64,000 nt of DNA from assembly GCF_932276165.1 (NCBI RefSeq), contig NC_063994.1, positions 9,052,001 through 9,116,000 on the forward strand, read 5' to 3'. This DNA is from Plutella xylostella. Lineage: Eukaryota > Arthropoda > Insecta > Lepidoptera > Plutellidae. This document shows, piece by piece, positions 1-15,000 of this stretch. Numbering within the stretch: the first letter of the stretch is position 1; every line of letters begins with the position of its first letter. The position numbers and the translations under genes were made by a program. The notes below the pieces were generated by a model. The model saw nothing but the letters and a program-made list of their open reading frames with translations. It ran no database searches and was not told the origin of the DNA.

Positions 1-3000
1 GTTGTCTTTGTGCCAAGCTATAGTTTGAGGCTGTGGGTTGGCTTGCACATGGCATGTAATGTTATAATCCATTCCATAACTTAATGTAACGTTATTTGGA
101 GTATCGATGGCTATTTGAGGCTTGTAAGTTATAGTTAATTTAACTCTGTCGGAATCTGTAAATAATTTAACTAAGTAGGTAGTTAGTTTGCATAGTAGGT
201 ATACAAGAAGTTTAATATGTATACTTAAGAAACGGAAGATTGGCATTATAAGCTAGCTAGACCAAGAAAGCGACGAATCTGATGGAGATTTTTACCATCT
301 GCAAAAAAGGATTTTAGTAATAAGTGAAAAGAAGATGGTCTAACATAAGGAGTATGGAAATTCCTATGAAAAGCATAAGTTAAGTACGTCAGGGCGAGAC
401 AGCATAAATAAGTAGTAGGTAAGTAGGTATATCCGCCATTTCCAAATACTTTACATAATTAAGTAGGTACCTTCGTAACCTCGCCGAAAAGCTTTACATT
501 CCCAAAAGCCATCATCCAAAATTGTCACATTACTCAAATTAAAAACAGACACATTCCCTCCAATCAGGATCTCTTCTTTAACCATTGCTCCGTTTGGTCT
601 GAACCATCGCACGAGGTCTGCATCAACGAAGCAATGTATTTGAAAATCTGAATGAGCTGTTTTCTTTATCTCACGAAGTCCTATGTTAGCCTTAGGTCTC
701 GCCAAAATGGTTATGAAGGTGGATTGTTTGACTTCACCTCCTGTGAAAAAAAAGTTTCTTTGATTTTATTTTTTTCTTTAGTAGTGCCTTGTAGAAAATA
801 GTGGTTTTGGGTACCGAAAAGGTTTTAAATCATGTAAATTATACTTACGAAGAGTAATAGTAGAAGAACATAATACAGAGTGTTGCAAAAAGGGTATAGG
901 TACTAAGCCGAAACCGAATTTTGACACACTGATTTAATTTCCGGGCTTAACAACATGCTGTACACGTAGGTTTCGGCGTAGTATATCCTTTTTGCAACAC
1001 ACTTATATACCTTTCTTATTTTTATGACTGACTCTTACCATCATTTTCACCCAAACACGCAAATTCTCCAGAATTTTCCGGAACAGTTTCTATGGTTTTA
1101 TTAAAATTGTAATAATCGGCTGCTGATTGCGGCAATACTGACTCAAGGAAATTTCCATTTAATTGTATCTCCATTTTGTGAAGTCTTTCACTGTACACAG
1201 TACAGGATATTGTTAAGTTTTCATTCTCCATTATAGTCATGTTTTCAGGTTGTATGCTCACTACCGGCAGGTTAACTGAAATGTTTTAATAATTCATTTA
1301 AACACGTCTATCATAAACAGAATAATTGATTATCTTGATCAAGATCGATGAAAGATGATCATCATCATTATCTTAAACATCTAGAAGTGTTGAATCAAGA
1401 TATGCAGGTTTCCTCACAATATTTTCCTACACAAAGCGATCGTGAAAATTTTACTTAAATTCAATCAAATCATTGGTACATGTCAGCGCCGGGATTCGAA
1501 CCCGCATCTCTGGCGTGAGAAGCAGGCGCTTGACCGACTGAGCTACTGCTGCCATTCATAATTCGTCTGTATGTTTTTATTTTATTTAGGTATGTTCACC
1601 GTTTACTCCACCATTTATGGACCAATTTTGATAATTATTTTATTTAAACTATACTTACATGAGACATGAACAGTAGCAGTTGCCTTGTTGAAACCCGCTG
1701 AGTTGTGAGCGTGGCAGGAGTAGGCACCCGCATCAGCCGCTGACAGCTCCTCTATCGCGTACTGTAGCTGCGTGCTTTGTCTGTAACATATACATAAAGA
1801 TTTAAAAGATTTAAAGATTTATTTATACACCAAAAACATACGTACAAAGTATAATGAGCACTGTTTTCCGAACTAGATATCAATTTGTATTTCAGAAGAC
1901 AGAAATATTAACCATAAATACAGGGTGTTAACACTCATGCCTTCTATTCTATTCTGTATCTACAAGTAACCATCCATCCATAAAGGAGCTGTTGGTGACT
2001 GGCTCACTCGAATGGAACCTTTGTACATATTCCGTTTAGGTGTAAACTACCTCAAACTCACGCCTTATATGCATACAGGGTGTTGCAAAAAGGGTAACTT
2101 ACACTAAGCCGAAACCTACGTGTGCCACATGTTATATCAAAGCCCAGAAAAAATATCAGAATGTCAAAATTCACGAAAAAATTCAACTTTGTTTATAGTA
2201 ATTTTTCTCTAGGTCGAAAACGGCGATCTGCCGCGGGATTTTTAGCTATATCATGCTTTTGTAAAATATATCGGTAAATTACCTACTAAGTAATACTTAC
2301 AAACTAGAAATATTGGCCAATTTCTTGTAATCTTTCTTCCAATACACTGTGACGGGAACCAAGCTCTCTACGGAACAGTCTAGGACGACCCGGTCGTGTT
2401 CCATAGCATCTATGTCTTCATTCACTGTGATGTATGGAACCTCTGAAATAAAAAATAAATGAATTGTATAGTAATTAATAATGGAGTCGTGATGGTGAAA
2501 TGGATAAGGTGGGTTCTAAACAAGTTCTGACAAGTGCTAATGAATACTTTAGAAATAAGGAATTTAAGTATCATATGATCTTACGGTGAAAGAAAACCTC
2601 GTGAGGAAACCTGCGCATCTAGATTCTAGATGTACCCTAAGTGCATTGTACTGTACGCATTCAAAAACGGCGATACGGCTCGCGACCTATCGCTTCGTCA
2701 ACTTATATGAACCGAACTGTACAAAAGTGAATATTTACCTGGTGGTTTCGCTTGGACAGTGGTTGTGCTCACGCGACGCAGTTCCTGATTAGTTTCATCA
2801 CGACCATTGATCTGTAAAATTACATACCTACTATATTATTGAGCAGCATTTTTTTCTCTAGCAAACTTCCACAAGTTGTAGAACAAACATTGTTTACATT
2901 TGACTCCCTGAGTCATCCCCTTTCGGCTTAGTAGGAAAACAACTTTTGCATCACCTTGTATAAACAAATACATATTATAAGTCGAGAGGGATATAAAGAA

Positions 3001-6000
3001 CGAATAAGAAAGAAGGATAGAGCGCTATGTAGATTAAGCTATGTTAGCATGTGCTAACTACCCCTTAAAAACATGATTTTGTAAAACGAAGAATCATCAC
3101 ATCTGGGCTTTTTTCGGAAATTAAAATAGCTTCTGTCTGGATTCTAGGTAAGTATGTAACTATGCTAGTTAGGACCTAAAAAAATAAATTTAATTTAATA
3201 TTTAGTTAAGTACCTACAGTTCTCCCATATTAATAAGGGTAGTAATAAAACGAGTGACTGTAAATTACAGTTCTAAGTGTCAAAATTAATTAATTTGGGT
3301 TATAGAATTACTAAGTGAGCGACTGACTGCGAGTGACGAGAAATCAACAGAACAGCAACTTACAAACATTAATTTGAGTTACTTAAAATACAAAATGAGC
3401 AGCTTCATAATATTTGAGCGACCTAATATTTGTTTGAGTGTCAACGTTACGTCCTGCATTTTTTTCAATATTTGGCAAATGTATTTTTTATACTGAGCGG
3501 CATTTTATCTTAAATTAAGTGTTTCGAATACAAAAACCACTTTGAAAAATACACTAATGAGCAGAGTATAAAAAACATACACTCACGCCTTGTACTAATG
3601 TACTCCCTTGCGGGGTAGGCAGAGGTGCATTGCTGCATCCACTTTTCGCCAGAGCGTTATGTTAGTCCCAATGTAATAGGGGGCGGGCCTATTGCCATTT
3701 TACGGGCACATCCAAGACCCGAGAACAAATATCTGTATTTAAACAAATATCTGCCCCAGCCGGGCAATCGAACCCGGGACCATCGGCTCAGTAGTCAGGG
3801 TAAGATAAAAAAGATAAAAAATATTTATTCGGTGACTAGCACCACACACCAAAAATACACAAGGAAACAACAAATAAAACAAAAGAACTTATATGACTAA
3901 ACTTATAGTATAGTTTAACCCCCTTATTCATAGAGAAGTTACAGAACGTTTTAACTAATAAACTGTTTTGTCCCTCTCCGACAAAGAACGATTTGTACTT
4001 TGACAGAGAGGGACAAAACAGTTTATTAGTTAAAATGTATTGTAACTTTTCTATGAATAAGGGGGTTAATCTGTAGCATTTTCGTTGCAAAGCAAAGCAA
4101 AAAGAAGCGTATCAAAATAAAAAAAACATAAGCCCTCAAATAGAATATCAGTAACCAATAATCATGAATAAAGCAGCATACAAAACTTTGCTCAAAGTGA
4201 ACTTTTTAGTAGTTCGCTAAGTATAACCTCACTTAGAAAAATCGAATCTATCTTAATATTGAAGTTGCCCTCTCTGTATTTCCAGTCGCTCACTTAGTAA
4301 TTAAGTCGCTCGGATAAAATTTTAATATCTGAAATGGATTTATCATAATCCACTTTTTGTAAGCTCGTTTTGGATTTTATTATAAATCAATATTCGTCGT
4401 CAGTTTAGTTAATTTTTCGCTTACTAAAATTCATACCGCTCAAGTTATTAAAACAGTATGTCATCATCAGTCGCAAACTTTTTTTTTGTTCGCTCGTTTT
4501 ATAATTCCCCTATTAATAATGCGCATGCAAATCTTCGCAAACTGTCGTATTCCCGGAAACACCCGAATCATTGAATCGTAAGAGCACTTGCATTTTGATC
4601 CTTGTTCGAATGAAATAGTAGTCAATATCATGTGACACATAATCGAAAACAATTTGGGCGGTCGGTGGCTGTCACCGATCTGTCAAGGGTCTCAAGGTCA
4701 AGATCAATATTACTTTTGTGGAATTATAAAGAGCTGCAATTACACATCGTTCTTGTTATTTTTTTCAAATGTGAATTTAATTTCAACTTTAATTATTTTT
4801 GACGATGCCATATTATGAGGCACATTTAAGAATAAAATATAAGTACGTCACATTGATAGACTTCACTTTGCCAATAAAGCCACACCCAAAAGACCAAGTT
4901 TGTAATTGTAATATTATTGTGAATGATCAGCGCTGTAAATACTTTTGAACTGAGATTTTAATGTAAACATTTTTATTAATGTGAAATAATCAGTGCTGTA
5001 AATACTTTTGAACTGAGATTTAAATTTTTTAATATAAACCTGTGTTTGAAATCCATTTCTCCTTATAATAGACGCATTTTTCCTGAAATAAAAATGACAT
5101 ATTATGTATCTAGCCTATCTGAAACCTAGTTAAACATTGGGAGATATGGCGTTTCGACTTTCTCCGTGTTCGGCATCATAAGGGTCACAGTGACAGTTAA
5201 ATAAAGTCCATTTTTCTCTCCACCTTTAATTTGCAAGGTGCGGGTGCCTATATAAATAGAGTGAGTCGCCCGCGCGCCTCAGTTGTAATATCACCATGCA
5301 GAAATGACTAGGTTTCAGATAGGCTAGATACATAATATGTCATTTTTATTTCAGGAAAAATGCGTCTATTATGTAGTCTGAGCCTATCTGAAACCTAGTT
5401 AAACATTGTGAGATGTGTTTATTATCGCATGGTGGAGAGAAAACCAACTGTGACCCATAAGCTACTGATGAGTATATCAGTAGATAAATATTTGAATCTA
5501 TAAATTTATAATGCATAGATTTCTAGGTAATAGATATAACTACTAAAAAGAAAGGTATAAGTATACATAAGACTTAAGTACTTCCTTATTATTCCTGACT
5601 TGTCAGAAAGTTATGGAAGGTATGTACCTATACATATAGGTAGGTATTTATACTTATAAGTAATTATTGATCAAAATCATGTTATTGTCAAGGCAATATT
5701 TTTAACATACACTAGCCGAATGGATGGAACCAGTGAAATACTTTGCAACAATATTTAAAAGCTGTAAAATGTAGAATATCGATCCAGGCCGCTGGGGCTC
5801 AGGTCAGCACATGCTGACTAGGGTATGTAATTCTGGACTGACCTCAGAAATGCAGCAGCCGACCCTGGAGCCTCGAGGACCTGCTCAGTCAGCCCTGTAC
5901 GATGACACGGCCTGCAACACCTGGCGCGGCATCTAGTCCTTGGAACGAGGAGTGGTGCTTGAAGGGAAGATAATTTTACTAAATATCTCAGCCTCATCAG

Positions 6001-9000
6001 CTACTGGAAAAGATTAGATGAAGGCTGTGACACTGGCGTATAACTAAGTATTCAGTTTTTCAAAACATGATGCAGGTCACTATATTCATATTCTAGATTG
6101 ACAAGTAACACACAGTCTAATTTTGTATTCTAACTAACTCGGCGGTTAACGAGTTCCTGTGCAGTCCTACTAGGAAGGAAAGTTATTTAATAAGCCTTTG
6201 CACCGATTTTGTGGGCTACTATCATTTTGTATCATCATGTGTGAATATTATGAGCTCTGGCAGCATTCCTTGGTAGATGACATCAATTAATAAAGATTGA
6301 TTAACACAACACTAACAATTGTAATAGTTGATAAATGAAACCCGGCTAACATGTCTTAGCTGGGTAAGTAAATGATCAGTCATGCCACCAGGATAAGTAA
6401 AATGTTCAGTACTTCGTATGAAAAACATTAACAAGGTCACCTTTAGGTATGTTCGTCAACACTAAGGGCAGGTCTCGGCCAAAACCTTGGCTTCGCCTTG
6501 TTGCAACTTCAAAGGTACGTAGGTAGGTACCTACTTACATTGTTGTAGGTTCGATTTTGAAACCATTAAGTCAACCTAGATAAAACAAAATAAAATAGCT
6601 CGATTAAATAAAGATGGTACGTAAAGATGTTAGTTGTACCTGATCAGACCTGATGCAACGACAGCCATCATAGACTCTCTAATCTGTGGAAGCAACAATC
6701 ATGGTGGCGGGAACATGGACAGTTGGACGAGCCACCTCGAGCCTGACTTATCAATCAGAACTGACAGTTCGCCAACAGCAGATAGCTTGCGGCTATCTAT
6801 AGGTAAACTTAGGTAGTTAGCTATACCCAAGAAAAAGTCCTTGGACATCGATATGACAGTGGAACGGCCAATAACTGTGACACTCTTTAAAACAAAAAGG
6901 CTTGTTGTTGTCCAGCTAAGGAAGGTTACCTACTTCAGCGACCTGGTATTGCATTCTGAAAGAACTGCGAAGAGTTAATATTATGACTAATAATTATTAC
7001 TTATTTAGAAAGTTTTCAGCAAACTCTAATAAATCAAGCAGCTACCATGTCACCGCTGCCCGGTTATAACTCTGTACTAGCTTAGTAGATATATATATAT
7101 ACCAGTTTTAGCCTTCAGCTAGAGGCCAGAGAGCTCCTAAATGAGATGCGAGTACGAGCATGACACAAGTAATTTTTTACTTGGTAACTAGTTACGTAAC
7201 TAACTGAAAGATCCATAAAACAGTTGAGGATTACTCAAAATGGAATTGTGAAAACGGCACGTCTGCATCTTAACCAGTCAGTCTAAGTAGTTTCAGCAGA
7301 TACAGTGTTGAAAAATAGTTATGAAACGTTTGCGCCAGAATCGAATTAAAAATACATTTTCATTAGAGAAGCCGTTTAGGCATAAATAAGTACTTTCACC
7401 CTTTGGATTGTGCTCCAAATGATGACCTTCGAAATTCATAGAAATTTAATGACGACTGCCATTGTTTATTATCTAGCCCCGTTCATTGAGTAGGGCTGCG
7501 ACTACACGTGATGTGATACACAGTACACAGTAGGTATATGCATGATCCCAGAATAGTGGAAGTTATAATTTTACCAAAAGGTAGTCGTCTCGTGCAAGAG
7601 CACCGTTACTCGATTTATTCGATACACAACTAGTAGACAGCTCTGCTGCGTAGGAGGTTCACGCATTTTTCAACAAAGAGCTCGGATACACACTCACAAT
7701 CCACTGGGACATAAGGAAGACAGCTAATATGGTGCCACTCAGAAACCGCGATGACACTCCGATCATGATCACCCGACAGTAGGATCATAATAAATTCGGT
7801 AACTTGTGAAGCGGTATGGTATAGCAACAGCGACTTTCACGAAATCAGGAATTAGCTCAGTGCTTTTTGGTTGAACACTCGCCGGTGGGATTCACTTTGC
7901 TCACAGCCGAGAAAAGAAAAGACTCAAAGCTGGAATCTGTCGATGTGTCATGACACTTAAGGTAGTGTCTGGGGGGTCACTTTATATGACGAAAAACGAA
8001 CTTTCAGTGCACTGCGGCGCGAGCCGCTCTATCTGTTTGTATGTATTAAACGTGCCGATTGCACGACAGCTCTCGTTCGTTCGTTTCTCATCAGTATAGA
8101 GTAACGCTCCTGTACTTACCGTGCGTCACCATTCCCATGAGCAGTCCAATGATCTTAAGGCAGTTTAGAACAAAAGCTGCATTAGACAGTTTCTTCAGCA
8201 GAGACATCGAAATAAAAAATTGATTGCACAACTATCCCCAGGAGCAGTCTACAGGTCACTTTGGGCAGTTCAGAAGAAAGCTGCTTTAATAGAATACCCT
8301 ACCTCAGCGGAGGCATCAAATTGAAGTGCTATAACACTTTTAGAAGCGGTGCACGTTACCCGATTTGTCGTCATCCATGCCGATGCGGCTACGGCGACTG
8401 CAGGTGGTTACTCAGGCTTCCTTGGTGTGCCCTTGTATGGCTAACATGACCAACCTTGGCAGTAAACGTTCGTCTGCATATGCCAAAATCACTGATGAAT
8501 AGCGCACGTTACTCGTTACCTTCTAAATAAGTCACTCATAATGATGGCTGATGATGATGATGACCGTGCTAGCAATAGTGCAGGCGGTTCCGCTGAGCAT
8601 AAAATCTCTTACCAGACAGGGGGCGTTTGGATCTGGCAACCAGAACAGGAGTGCCAGGTGTGCGCAGCGATGCAGGTGGGACAACACAGCCGCCAGGGCA
8701 GGAGTGCATGGCTGGGTCTATGCAGCGATGCAGGTAGCACAAACCGGTGGCCAGGGCCAGGACCGGGTATACGCTGCGATGCAGGTGGCACAAAACGGTG
8801 ACCAGGGCCAGGACCGGGTGTACAGCCAGCCGCCAGGGCAGGAGTGCATGGCTGGGTCTATGCAGCGATGCAGGTACCACAAACCGGTGGCCAGGGCCAG
8901 GACCGGGTGTACGCTGCGATGCAGGTGGCACGAGACGGCGGCCAGCGCAGGAGCACAGGGCCGGGTGTATGCTGCGATGCAGGTGGCACGAACCGGTGGC

Positions 9001-12000
9001 CAGGGCAGGAGCGCAGGGCCGGGTGTACGCTGCGATGCAGGTGCCACAAGACGGCGGCCAGCGCAGGAGCACATGGCCGGGTGCAGGTTACACGAAACTT
9101 CAATTTCACCGAATCGGCCTGCCTACCCTCAGCGGGTAGGTACCGGCGGATCACATTACTCGCCGCACATGCCACAATGTCCCAACATACTGAAACTCGG
9201 AGCCACGTGCTTCCTGTAAAAAATCCTATGACGGTCCTGGAAAGCTCCTGTTTGTAAAGCCTTACATAAGCTATAATCAAGTGCATTATTGTAATAGCAA
9301 AATTTTTATCAACTGTTTTCTAAAAATATTAGAAATTAAGGGTAGAAAAATATATTTTTATTATTTTTTCCTGTATAAAATTAACATATGCTTTACTTAA
9401 AGCGGTCATTAATGTAAGTATCTAGCTCAAGCGCCACTAGTAGGACCGGAATATGTGATCAATCATCACCACGACTATTGAATCGGACCCTACTGCGTGG
9501 GATAAAAACCCCAAGCGCCGGAGCATTATGACCAGTGGCTGAGCTTTTAAAAGCAGTAAATAATAGCATTTTACTCACGGCTTATCAACTCAAACCTTCG
9601 TTGCGAAATCCTCAGCAATGGCTGCGTGCGCAGCAGCCGGCAGGCCCCGCGCCGCCTGGTCCGCATCACGCTACAGCTCCCGGCAGCGAGGACTCCGCAA
9701 ATTCAATATTATATTTTTCCCCGTTGGAGCGAAGCCGACGAGAACCGTGGCTACATTGAGCCATTTTGCCGAAGTGTTCACTTCAAAAATCAAAAACCAA
9801 CTGAGGCGCGCGGGCGACTCACTCTATTTATATAGGCACCCGCACCTTGCAAATTAAAGGTGGAGAGAAAAATGGACTTTATTTAACTGTCACTGTGACC
9901 CTTATGATGCCGAACACGGAGAAAGTCGAAACGCCATATCTCCCAATGTTTAACTAGGTTTCAGATAGGCTCAGACTACATAATATAAACCTTGTGTTAT
10001 TCAAACCTTCTTTCATCCATCTTTACATCAGCTCCAGTAGGACACTTGAAAAGTACCTACTGTAACATTTTCGAAGTAAATTTTAATATTATGGAATATT
10101 ATGAATTATCGAATCAAATTTCGTTACTGATAAATCAATTATCTCTTTTAGCACCAATTACATAATTCTACTAAAATTTCATGAAGAAAATGCACTTAAC
10201 CACTCTAAATACATAATAGTTTTCTAACGCTCGGGAATATGACCGTTGCCGAACAATGACGAAGATTTCTATGTGCATTATCAATTTTGGGGAACTGTAC
10301 CCGTATTACGAAAAACCGCAGCATATTCTATTCGATAGTCTATTCGAAAGTGCTGTCAACCTGTCAACAACAAAATGGCGGTGTATAGATTTGCGAAAGT
10401 TTGACAGCTATCATTCCATAGGTCATTGTCAGAATAATATTATGTACTCTGTGGTCATTCTTTTCGAAACTCATTCGAAAGGTAAAAAGTGTTCGAAAGT
10501 GCTGTCAAGTTGACAGTAGTCGCACTCGCATTCGATTCTATTCGTTAGCTCGAATTTTCATGATACGGGTACTGTACCTATATCTTTATTTGGTATTTCT
10601 TACTCACAGCAATAAAGAACAATTCCTCTGGCGGCATAAACGCGTCAGTTGCATAAACCCCCTTGTCTCCGTCCACCAATCGGAGGGGTAGCTCGAACAG
10701 GGGTTTCCCCTCTAAGTCCAGTAACTCCGCGTGGCTTAGCGTGACTGTTGAGTTGGTTTCCGATAGAGTTATCGTCATGTAGTTCAGGGTACCTGGAAGG
10801 AAAAGAAAAAGAAAATGTAACAAAATGTAAAAATAAAATCATAATCACAAAAACACTCACACATCATTACAAAATTCATTTATTGGTTTTCGCCCGTAAC
10901 TCAAGGTACTATGGTAAATATGGTGGGAACTATTTTCCCCTTGCCCTATTAAAAGGTAATGTGCATAGGAATAGTGGGTGTGAATAAAGAAACTGTATGA
11001 AAATGGCGGACGGAATCATGCTATCTCGCTCTTATAGTAGGTCTGTCAATATTCTTACGTTCTCCCGCTTACGTAACAGCCGCCATTTTCACATTATTTA
11101 TTTAATCACGGGAGCTACACCTTGATTTTCTCGAATAAATTAAGGTTGATCCGACCTGAAATTCATTTCTTTCTTCTTTTTATATTATTTTTGCAAGTAG
11201 TATAGACTTTTATTCACCCAAAGGTTGCCTAAAAATATCGCTTCTAGCGATAACACCACCTATTGTGCTTATATATACTTTTGTAAAATATGTTTGGTGT
11301 TTTTCAATAACTCATATTGTACGGTCATGTGCAGAGAAACCATACCCCCCTCTCATAGTAACAATGCTTCTGAGAGGGGTCAGATTTCTCTGCCTTATAC
11401 TGTACAATATACACTACACTAACCCAACAGCGGTCTGCTATTCCCCGCGTGGGCGGGCGGCGGCGATACGATTATTGCTCTCTTCTTTTGATATCATATG
11501 GAATATAATGGTTACATCTGTACCCTGCGAAAGAGCCTTCTCAAAAGCTGGCTACATAATTAGTGACAGGCGCACGCGGCTTACTACCACGAAAGTTTCA
11601 CAACTTATGTTTTTAAATGCTAATAAAATGTAGAAATTAATAAATGAAAACTAACTGATTGTACTCTAACATACCTATTACCATTACTACTACCTTTGTC
11701 ACATTTTACTTTTATTGTAAGAAATATTGTCCTATCTGTTCTTTTATTCTGTATTATACAGTATAGCTATGATTTTTTTGTTTTATTTTAACATAATCTC
11801 ATAGTAGCGTAGTACCTTTTATATCGTTAAACTGTAATAAAACAAAGTAATTTTTTTCACTATTTAATTAACCAAACAAAAAACCTAATATAACATTATT
11901 CATAACCTTATAAGTTATAACCTCTGAGTTTAATATTTCAAGTCATTAAAAATAACAAACAACCAAACAGCGTTTTTATCTGCTAAACAATTATTCGTTA

Positions 12001-15000
12001 ATATTAACGCTTAATATATTATGATATTTCAAATTATTAATTATCAATTAACCATTATTCAGTTTAAACGCTTATTCTCATCTCTAATATGGATAGAAAA
12101 GTGACAGACTTTAGTTTATATTTTATTTGTGCAACTTGAAATAAGTAGTCTTTCATTCACCCAAAGGTTGCCTGAAAATATCAAATAACACCGCCTATTG
12201 TGCTTATTCTTGTAAAATTGTGTTTTTCAATAAGTCATATTGTACACTATACTAACCCAACAGCGGTCTGCTATTCCCCTGGTGCCCCCCCGGTGGCGAT
12301 GCGGAGAAGGCGGGCGCGAAGGCGAGGGCCGAGCGGCCCCCCACGCGTAAAGAGTGGCGCGAGCGGCTCCCCACGCTCAGCGACCACGTGCCCGCTTCAG
12401 GCTCTATCAGCTTCACTATCTGTTGAGGGGGTAGGGTGAGTTTTGTTACGTTACGGAACCAATAAAACCTGTAAAGGTGGGTTGTAATGTAAACTGACCA
12501 ACGTTACGGATTGTAATGTAAAATTTCCAGCGAGCATGTTATGCAACGCTGTGTTCTAAAATGTATTTGGTTTCCCCGTAACACTTCGTACTGATACTGC
12601 CCGAATGCTCGCTGTGTAACATGTTACATTACACCTCGTAACGTTGGTCAGTATCCACCTTTAGACACGAGTAGGTAAATACGACCACTGAGCTCTAATC
12701 TAATCTCGAAGTTTGTATGGCTAAAAGGTAAACCTACAGTGAATACATAGTATACCTACCTATGTAAATATAAAATGTCTGAATATACGATTTATGAAAT
12801 ATAGCATGAAATAAGTCTCGATAAAGCCACAAATGTAAAAAAAGTTGAAGAACTTTCAATATTCTGTTTGGCATTTTTCACACATTACACAGTTAACTAC
12901 TGTTGATTACTTTAATATTTAATAAATACAAGCCAACCTTAACTTCATCCAAACTCAGCGGGGTGAGTATCCTTGGCGGCTCGAGGGGCGTCCCACTGGG
13001 CGATGTCACGTGGATGTGGGGCGCCGCGCCCGCCACCGACACCGTCACCTCCACCAGAGAACTGTCTACTGGGAACTGAGAATCATAGTTTATGTGGTTA
13101 AATTAAACAGCTTATTCAAGAGGATTTTTCCATTGGTATTCCAAAGAGGCGTAGTCAGATAGATTACAATTTACAATACAGATAGATTGTACATGTATGT
13201 TCGAATATGTACCTACCAAGTTACGTTTTGTCCTACTGGTAGATCTCATAGAAAGACATTGGAAGACAAGCATCGGATGCAATGCACAAGACCACTAGTT
13301 CAGTCCTACCTACCGGAAAAGTAGGGTAGGTATACCTAGATATTTATACTTATGTGGTTTATCTTTAAACCATGTAGATCAGGGGTCGGCAACCGGCGGC
13401 CCGCGGGCCGCATGCGGCCCGTGGACTAACTCAGTGCGGCCCGCAAGCCTGAGGTCCGAAAGAAAAAAATACCAAAGCAAAAGGCCATATTATACTAAGC
13501 CATATAGTTAATATTCTTGAAAGCTCGCTCCCACCTGGGGGTAATAAAAATGTACCTAACTACTTATTTCATATATTTGCTGTACTTATTCAATTCTTGG
13601 AAAATTATTTTGCGTTTATCCGCCGCACGTGGCCGTCGGTGGCAGGCAGGCGGCTTCTTTGAGACAATAGGCGGCGGCAGTCTTTGATTAGACGCAGGTG
13701 TGCGGCGGCGAAAAATCCAAAGCGACCGGCTTTAGTTGAAATAACAGCCGCGCGTGCAGCTCTCGCCTCATTCGGTTGTGGAAATTCGCCGGAAACTCAC
13801 GTCTCATCTGGTTGCTAGCTTCTCGTTTCACCACTCTTCAGCATCTCACGCACGTCGTATGAGGTAAGTACTTTGTATGCACTCGCGAATTTGTTTTATT
13901 TTATTTACTGCTTCTGTAATCTGTCTGAAGGTTCAGATTCAGATTCAGATTCTTCGGTTAACATGACATGAGGTTAGTTACGAGTCTGTCATGTTTTATT
14001 AGTTATGAATATGGAGTTGAATTTGCAGGTGCTAACTAAGTATAACATATAATTTTACAACGATTTTATTTTGTTCATTATTGTTACAGGATAATTATAC
14101 AAGCATGGCTTCAAGGAAAAGGAAGATAGAAGAAGAAAAAAGAGTTTTTAACGAATTATGGACAGAATTATACTTTTTTATCGAGTTTAAAGGAAAACCG
14201 TTATGCCTGATTTGTCAAAAGAGTATTTCTGCAGTAAAGGAATATAACCTGAAACGACATTACGACACTGAGCACAAAGCTAAATTTGACTGTCTTGAAG
14301 GAGAAATACGAAAAAGGAAAATTTCCACTTTGAAATCGTCATTACAAAGTCAACAAAACATATTTAAAGTTGTGGCAGACAACAGCGAATCGAATGTTCG
14401 TGCCAGTTACAGGGTAGCAGAGATTCTAGCAAAAAGTGGACGTCCGTTTACCGATAGTGAATTAGTAAAAGAGTGTGCCTTAGCTATCGCAGAAGAAATA
14501 TGCCCAGAGCAAAAGAAAATATTTGAAAATCTTTGTCTCTCTGCGAGAACTTTCACCCGACGTACTGAAGACTTGGGTGCTAATTTGTGTGAACAACTCA
14601 GGGACAAGGCGCAGTCTTTTGACTGCTTCTCTTTAGCGATGGATGAAAGTACAGACGTGTCGGATACAGCACAGCTACTCATATTTGTTCGCGGCATTGA
14701 CGAAAACTTTACTGTTTACGAAGAGCTTGTGAAAATGTGCAGTTTAAAAGGTACGACTACAGGAGAAGATTTATTTCACCATGTGGAAAAAGCTCTGAAC
14801 TCATTGCAATTAAGCTGGGAAAAGTTAACAAGTGTCACTACCGATGGAGGCAAGAACATGAGCGGTCAAAACAAAGGTGTTGTTGGGAGAATCATCAGCA
14901 AAGTGAAAGATTCTGGATCTACTGTGCCGTTGATTTTCCACTGTATTGTCCATCAAGAGGCATTGTGCTCCAAAGTTATATCCTGGAAAGAAATAGTGGA

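Larger units (their letters stand above)
3230..4500. repeat. Possible DNA element with oppositely oriented short subterminal motifs, holding a SINE and a MITE
   Basis: Left part (3250-3570) has many words of the type TGAGCGAC/TGAGCGGC on the plus strand; the right part (4210-4500) has the complements (GTCGCTCACTTAG, CCGCTCAAG, TTCGCTCG). Arrays of a short motif in opposite orientations at two ends resemble transposase-binding subterminal repeats. Ends were not found. Confidence 0.3.
5374..9978. mobile_element. Unassigned DNA element of about 4.6 kb with inverted ends
   Basis: The left end (GTCTGAGCCTATCTGAAACC from about 5374) and the right end (its reverse complement to about 9978) match for roughly 40 bp, including AACCTAGTTAAACATTG. 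The interior has no transposase I recognise. It contains a short repeat pair at 8140-8325, a MITE-like palindrome at 7969-8110, a GC-rich minisatellite at 8660-9090 and a right-end promoter. It fills much of hemicentin intron 7. Family and target duplication were not determined. Confidence 0.5.

Noticed and set aside
1482..1553. tRNA-like sequence on the minus strand
   Set aside because: A and B boxes are present but the acceptor arm does not pair and a SINE body and tail follow; it is a tRNA-derived SINE, not a tRNA gene.
8551..9219. 222-residue plus-strand ORF and several overlapping ORFs on both strands
   Set aside because: They lie in a GC-rich minisatellite with few stop codons in any frame; no frame gives a plausible domain.
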